NCBI GenBank assembly: GCA_023409795.1
Contig: JAEYQX010000144.1
Location: forward strand, 1 to 7,902
Origin: Pseudomonadota bacterium
GTDB taxonomy: Bacteria > Pseudomonadota > Alphaproteobacteria > Caulobacterales > Caulobacteraceae
Reading direction: 5' to 3'
DNA: 7,902 bases
The position numbers and the translations under genes were made by a program. Shown piece by piece: positions 6,094 to 7,902 of the stretch. The notes beneath the pieces are model-generated. The model searched no databases. It worked only from the letters and a program-made list of their open reading frames with translations, and was not told the DNA's origin. Positions within the stretch are counted from its first letter, which is position 1; every line of letters begins with the position of its first letter.

Positions 6094-7413
6094 ATGACCG
6101 ACCGGGCCGTGAATGACCTGCATCCCTTCTGGATGCCCTTTACGGCCAACCGGGCCTTCAAGGCCCGGCCCCGGTTGCTGGCGACGGCCCGGGACATGCA
6201 CTACTTCACCCCGGACGGCCAGGCGGTGCTGGATGGCACCTCTGGCCTGTGGTGCGTCAATGCCGGCCACGGCCGCGCCCCGATCACCGAGGCGATCCAG
6301 AAGCAGGCTGCCGTCCTGGATTATGCCCCGCCCTTCCAGCTGGGCCACCCCCTGGCCTTTGAGCTGGCCAGCCGCCTGGCCATGCGGATGCCGGGCGACC
6401 TGAACCATGTCTTCTTTGCCAACTCCGGCTCGGAAAGCGTGGACACGGCCCTGAAGATCGCCCTGGCCTACCAGCAGGCGCGCGGGTTCGAGGGCCGGAC
6501 CCGCCTGATCGGACGGCAAAAGGGCTATCACGGCGTCGGCTTTGGCGGGATTTCGGTCGGCGGGCTGGAGAACAACAGGAAGGGCTTCCTGACCCTGCCC
6601 GGCGTCGATCACCTGCCCCATACCCTGGACCTGGAGCAGGCTGCCTTTTCACGCGGTCAGCCGGCCTGGGGGGCGCACCTGGCCGATGACCTGGAGCGCC
6701 TGATCGACCAGCACGGGGCCGAGACCATTGCCGCCGTCATCGTCGAGCCCATGAGCGGGTCAGCAGGCGTCATCGTGCCCCCGGTCGGCTACCTCGAGCG
6801 CCTGCGCCAGATCACCAGCCAGCACGGCATCCTGCTGATCTTTGACGAGGTGATCACCGCCTTTGGCCGCCTGGGCGGGCTGACGGCAGCCGAGGTGCTG
6901 GGGGTGACGCCGGACCTGCTGACCTGTGCCAAGGGCCTGACAAACGGGGCCGTGCCCATGGGGGCCGTGGCGGTGTCCAGCCAGGTCTATGACACGGTTG
7001 TGCGCCATGCCGCGCGCGACGGCATCGAGTTCTTCCACGGCTACACCTATTCGGGCCATCCGCTGGCCTGCGCCGCCGCCCTGGCCAGCCTGGATGTCTA
7101 TGAGGGCGAGGGCCTGTTCGAGCGGGCCACCGGCCTGGCCGCCTATTGGGAAGATGCCGTGCACGGGCTGGCGGACCTGCCCCATGTCATCGACATCCGC
7201 AACCTGGGCCTGGTCGCCGCCGTCGAGCTGGCCTCCCGGCCCGAGGCCCCCGGTGCCCGCGCCATGGAGGTTTTCCACCGCGCATTTGACGATGGGCTGC
7301 TGATCCGGGTCACCGGCGACGTCATCGCCCTTTCCCCGCCCCTGATCATCAGCAAGGATCAGATCGACCAACTGGTGGATCAACTGCGCCAGGCCATTCT
7401 GGCCACCGCCTGA
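6094..7413 (+). CDS. Class III PLP-dependent aminotransferase, omega-amino acid:pyruvate (beta-alanine:pyruvate) type
   Basis: Cytosolic PLP enzyme that moves the amino group of an omega- or beta-amino acid, or an amine, to pyruvate, giving a semialdehyde or ketone plus alanine. The 439 residues follow the Pseudomonas omega-amino acid:pyruvate aminotransferase (448 residues) along the whole length. Visible are HPFWMPFTANR near the start, W53 in SGLWCVNAGHG, the phosphate loop SGSES (111-115), GYHG (144-147), PLP-ring aspartate D251 in FDEVITAFGR, the Schiff-base lysine K280 in CAKGLTNG, and HGYTYSGHP (315-323). R405 in LIRVTGD corresponds to the arginine that binds the substrate carboxylate, which favours omega-amino acids over simple diamines. 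AGGAG (6081-6085) stands eight bases before the ATG, 16 bases after the receptor stop, so the two are almost certainly co-transcribed. The exact donor is unknown. A partner semialdehyde dehydrogenase, often next to such genes, is not in the window. Confidence 0.93.
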   Translation: MTDRAVNDLHPFWMPFTANRAFKARPRLLATARDMHYFTPDGQAVLDGTSGLWCVNAGHGRAPITEAIQKQAAVLDYAPPFQLGHPLAFELASRLAMRMPGDLNHVFFANSGSESVDTALKIALAYQQARGFEGRTRLIGRQKGYHGVGFGGISVGGLENNRKGFLTLPGVDHLPHTLDLEQAAFSRGQPAWGAHLADDLERLIDQHGAETIAAVIVEPMSGSAGVIVPPVGYLERLRQITSQHGILLIFDEVITAFGRLGGLTAAEVLGVTPDLLTCAKGLTNGAVPMGAVAVSSQVYDTVVRHAARDGIEFFHGYTYSGHPLACAAALASLDVYEGEGLFERATGLAAYWEDAVHGLADLPHVIDIRNLGLVAAVELASRPEAPGARAMEVFHRAFDDGLLIRVTGDVIALSPPLIISKDQIDQLVDQLRQAILATA

Positions 7414-7427
7414 CCCGGCTCCGGGTC
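7412..7427 (+). other. Stem-loop across the aminotransferase stop codon
   Basis: GACCCG (7412-7417) pairs perfectly with CGGGTC (7422-7427) around a four-base loop GCTC. The hairpin overlaps the TGA at 7411-7413. No T-run follows, so it is not a standard intrinsic terminator. It may act as a processing or stability element between the enzyme and the binding-protein gene, or be chance in GC-rich DNA. Confidence 0.4.
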
Positions 7428-7447
7428 GCAGGCCTTACCCCGCAATC

Positions 7448-7464
7448 AGGAGGACCCGCTGTTG
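7448..7464 (+). promoter_or_regulatory. Strong ribosome-binding site that fixes a TTG start
   Basis: AGGAGG (7448-7453), a near-perfect Shine-Dalgarno sequence, lies eight bases before TTG at 7462-7464. The peptide from this TTG opens directly into a signal sequence. No ATG or GTG in the frame is as well placed: the first ATG (7483) falls inside the hydrophobic core. Confidence 0.75.
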
Positions 7465-7902
7465 CGTTTGCTGCCCGTCCTGATGGCCCTGATGCTGGGC
7501 CTTTGCGCGGCCCTGTCCGGCATGGGCTTGTCCGGCATGGGTGTGGCCATGGCCCAGGTGCCCGGCCGCCTGGTCCTTGGCCTGCCGCTGGAGCCACCCA
7601 ACCTCGACCCCACCTCGGGCGCAGCGGCGGCGGTGGACGAGGTCGTCTATGCCAATGTCTTCGAGGGCCTGACCCGCCTGACCCAGGCGGGGGCCGTCGT
7701 CCCGGCCCTGGCCGAAAGCTGGGAAGCCGCCCCCGATGGCCTCAGCTGGACCTTCCACCTGAGACGGGGCGTAGCCTTCTCGGACGGCACCGCCTTTGAT
7801 GCCGAGGTCGTGCGCTTTGCCCTGGCGCGGATCACCGCCGACGACTCCACCAATGCCCAGAAGGCCCTGTTCCAGCCGATCAGCCGGATCGAGGTCGTGG
7901 AC
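7462..7902 (+). CDS. ABC transporter periplasmic solute-binding protein, family 5 (DppA/OppA type), 3' end cut off
   Basis: Periplasmic binding protein that would deliver a peptide, opine-like compound or other small organic ligand to an inner-membrane ABC permease. 147 codons are visible, roughly the first quarter of a protein that is usually 500-550 residues. From the TTG start: MR, a hydrophobic core (3-30) and a signal peptidase I site after VAMA (cleavage near 31). The cysteine at 15 lacks a proper lipobox (LGLC), so a soluble periplasmic rather than lipoprotein form is expected. The mature part has the family opening LVLGLPLEPPNLDPT, then VVYANVFEGLTRL, LAESWEAAPDGLSWTFHLRRGVAFSDG and FDAEVVRFAL, all typical of SBP_bac_5. 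It follows the aminotransferase stop by 48 bases. The permease and ATPase genes are expected just downstream. The ligand is unknown; being placed beside a TonB receptor suggests the same compound crosses both membranes. Confidence 0.92.
   Translation, partial: MRLLPVLMALMLGLCAALSGMGLSGMGVAMAQVPGRLVLGLPLEPPNLDPTSGAAAAVDEVVYANVFEGLTRLTQAGAVVPALAESWEAAPDGLSWTFHLRRGVAFSDGTAFDAEVVRFALARITADDSTNAQKALFQPISRIEVVD
7514..7541 (+). repeat. Short direct repeat inside the signal peptide
   Basis: TGTCCGGCATGGG occurs at 7514-7526 and again at 7529-7541, a 15-base (five-codon) period that doubles Ser-Gly-Met-Gly in the signal peptide hydrophobic region. It keeps the frame and lengthens the core, so it looks like a small harmless slippage duplication. 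Confidence 0.6.

Overview
The window looks like a chromosomal segment of a GC-rich Gram-negative bacterium, probably an alphaproteobacterium of the Caulobacterales or Sphingomonadales type. Reasons: coding DNA of roughly two-thirds GC or more with strong G/C third positions, tight gene packing, and a TonB-dependent receptor with the TonB-box style (DEVIVTAQRRE) common in those orders. The taxon is an inference; no rRNA or marker gene is present.

All seven genes lie on the + strand in two blocks. Block A (1-3596): the 3' part of a short-chain dehydrogenase/reductase, a LeuB-family beta-decarboxylating dehydrogenase starting inside the SDR gene, an M20 ArgE/DapE-type metallo-amidohydrolase, and a PuuR-like XRE-cupin repressor whose start overlaps the hydrolase stop. 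Block B (3882 to the window end): a TonB-dependent outer-membrane receptor, an omega-amino acid:pyruvate class III aminotransferase, and the 5' part of a DppA/OppA-type periplasmic solute-binding protein that starts at TTG. The only substantial non-coding stretch is 3597-3881. It is clearly AT-richer (40-53% GC per 60-base line over 3601-3780) and should hold the block B promoter. It contains a ten-base match (3618-3627) to the operator sequence I recall for E. coli PuuR.

Taken together the genes read as a scavenging and catabolic module for a nitrogen-containing, probably acylated or peptide-like compound. The receptor and binding protein take it up, the M20 enzyme cleaves an amide bond, the aminotransferase moves the freed amine to pyruvate, the SDR and LeuB-like enzyme oxidise (and decarboxylate) the carbon skeleton, and the XRE-cupin protein senses the compound or a product. 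Each family call is firm; the common substrate and the order of steps are inference. No mobile element, CRISPR array, tRNA or rRNA was seen.
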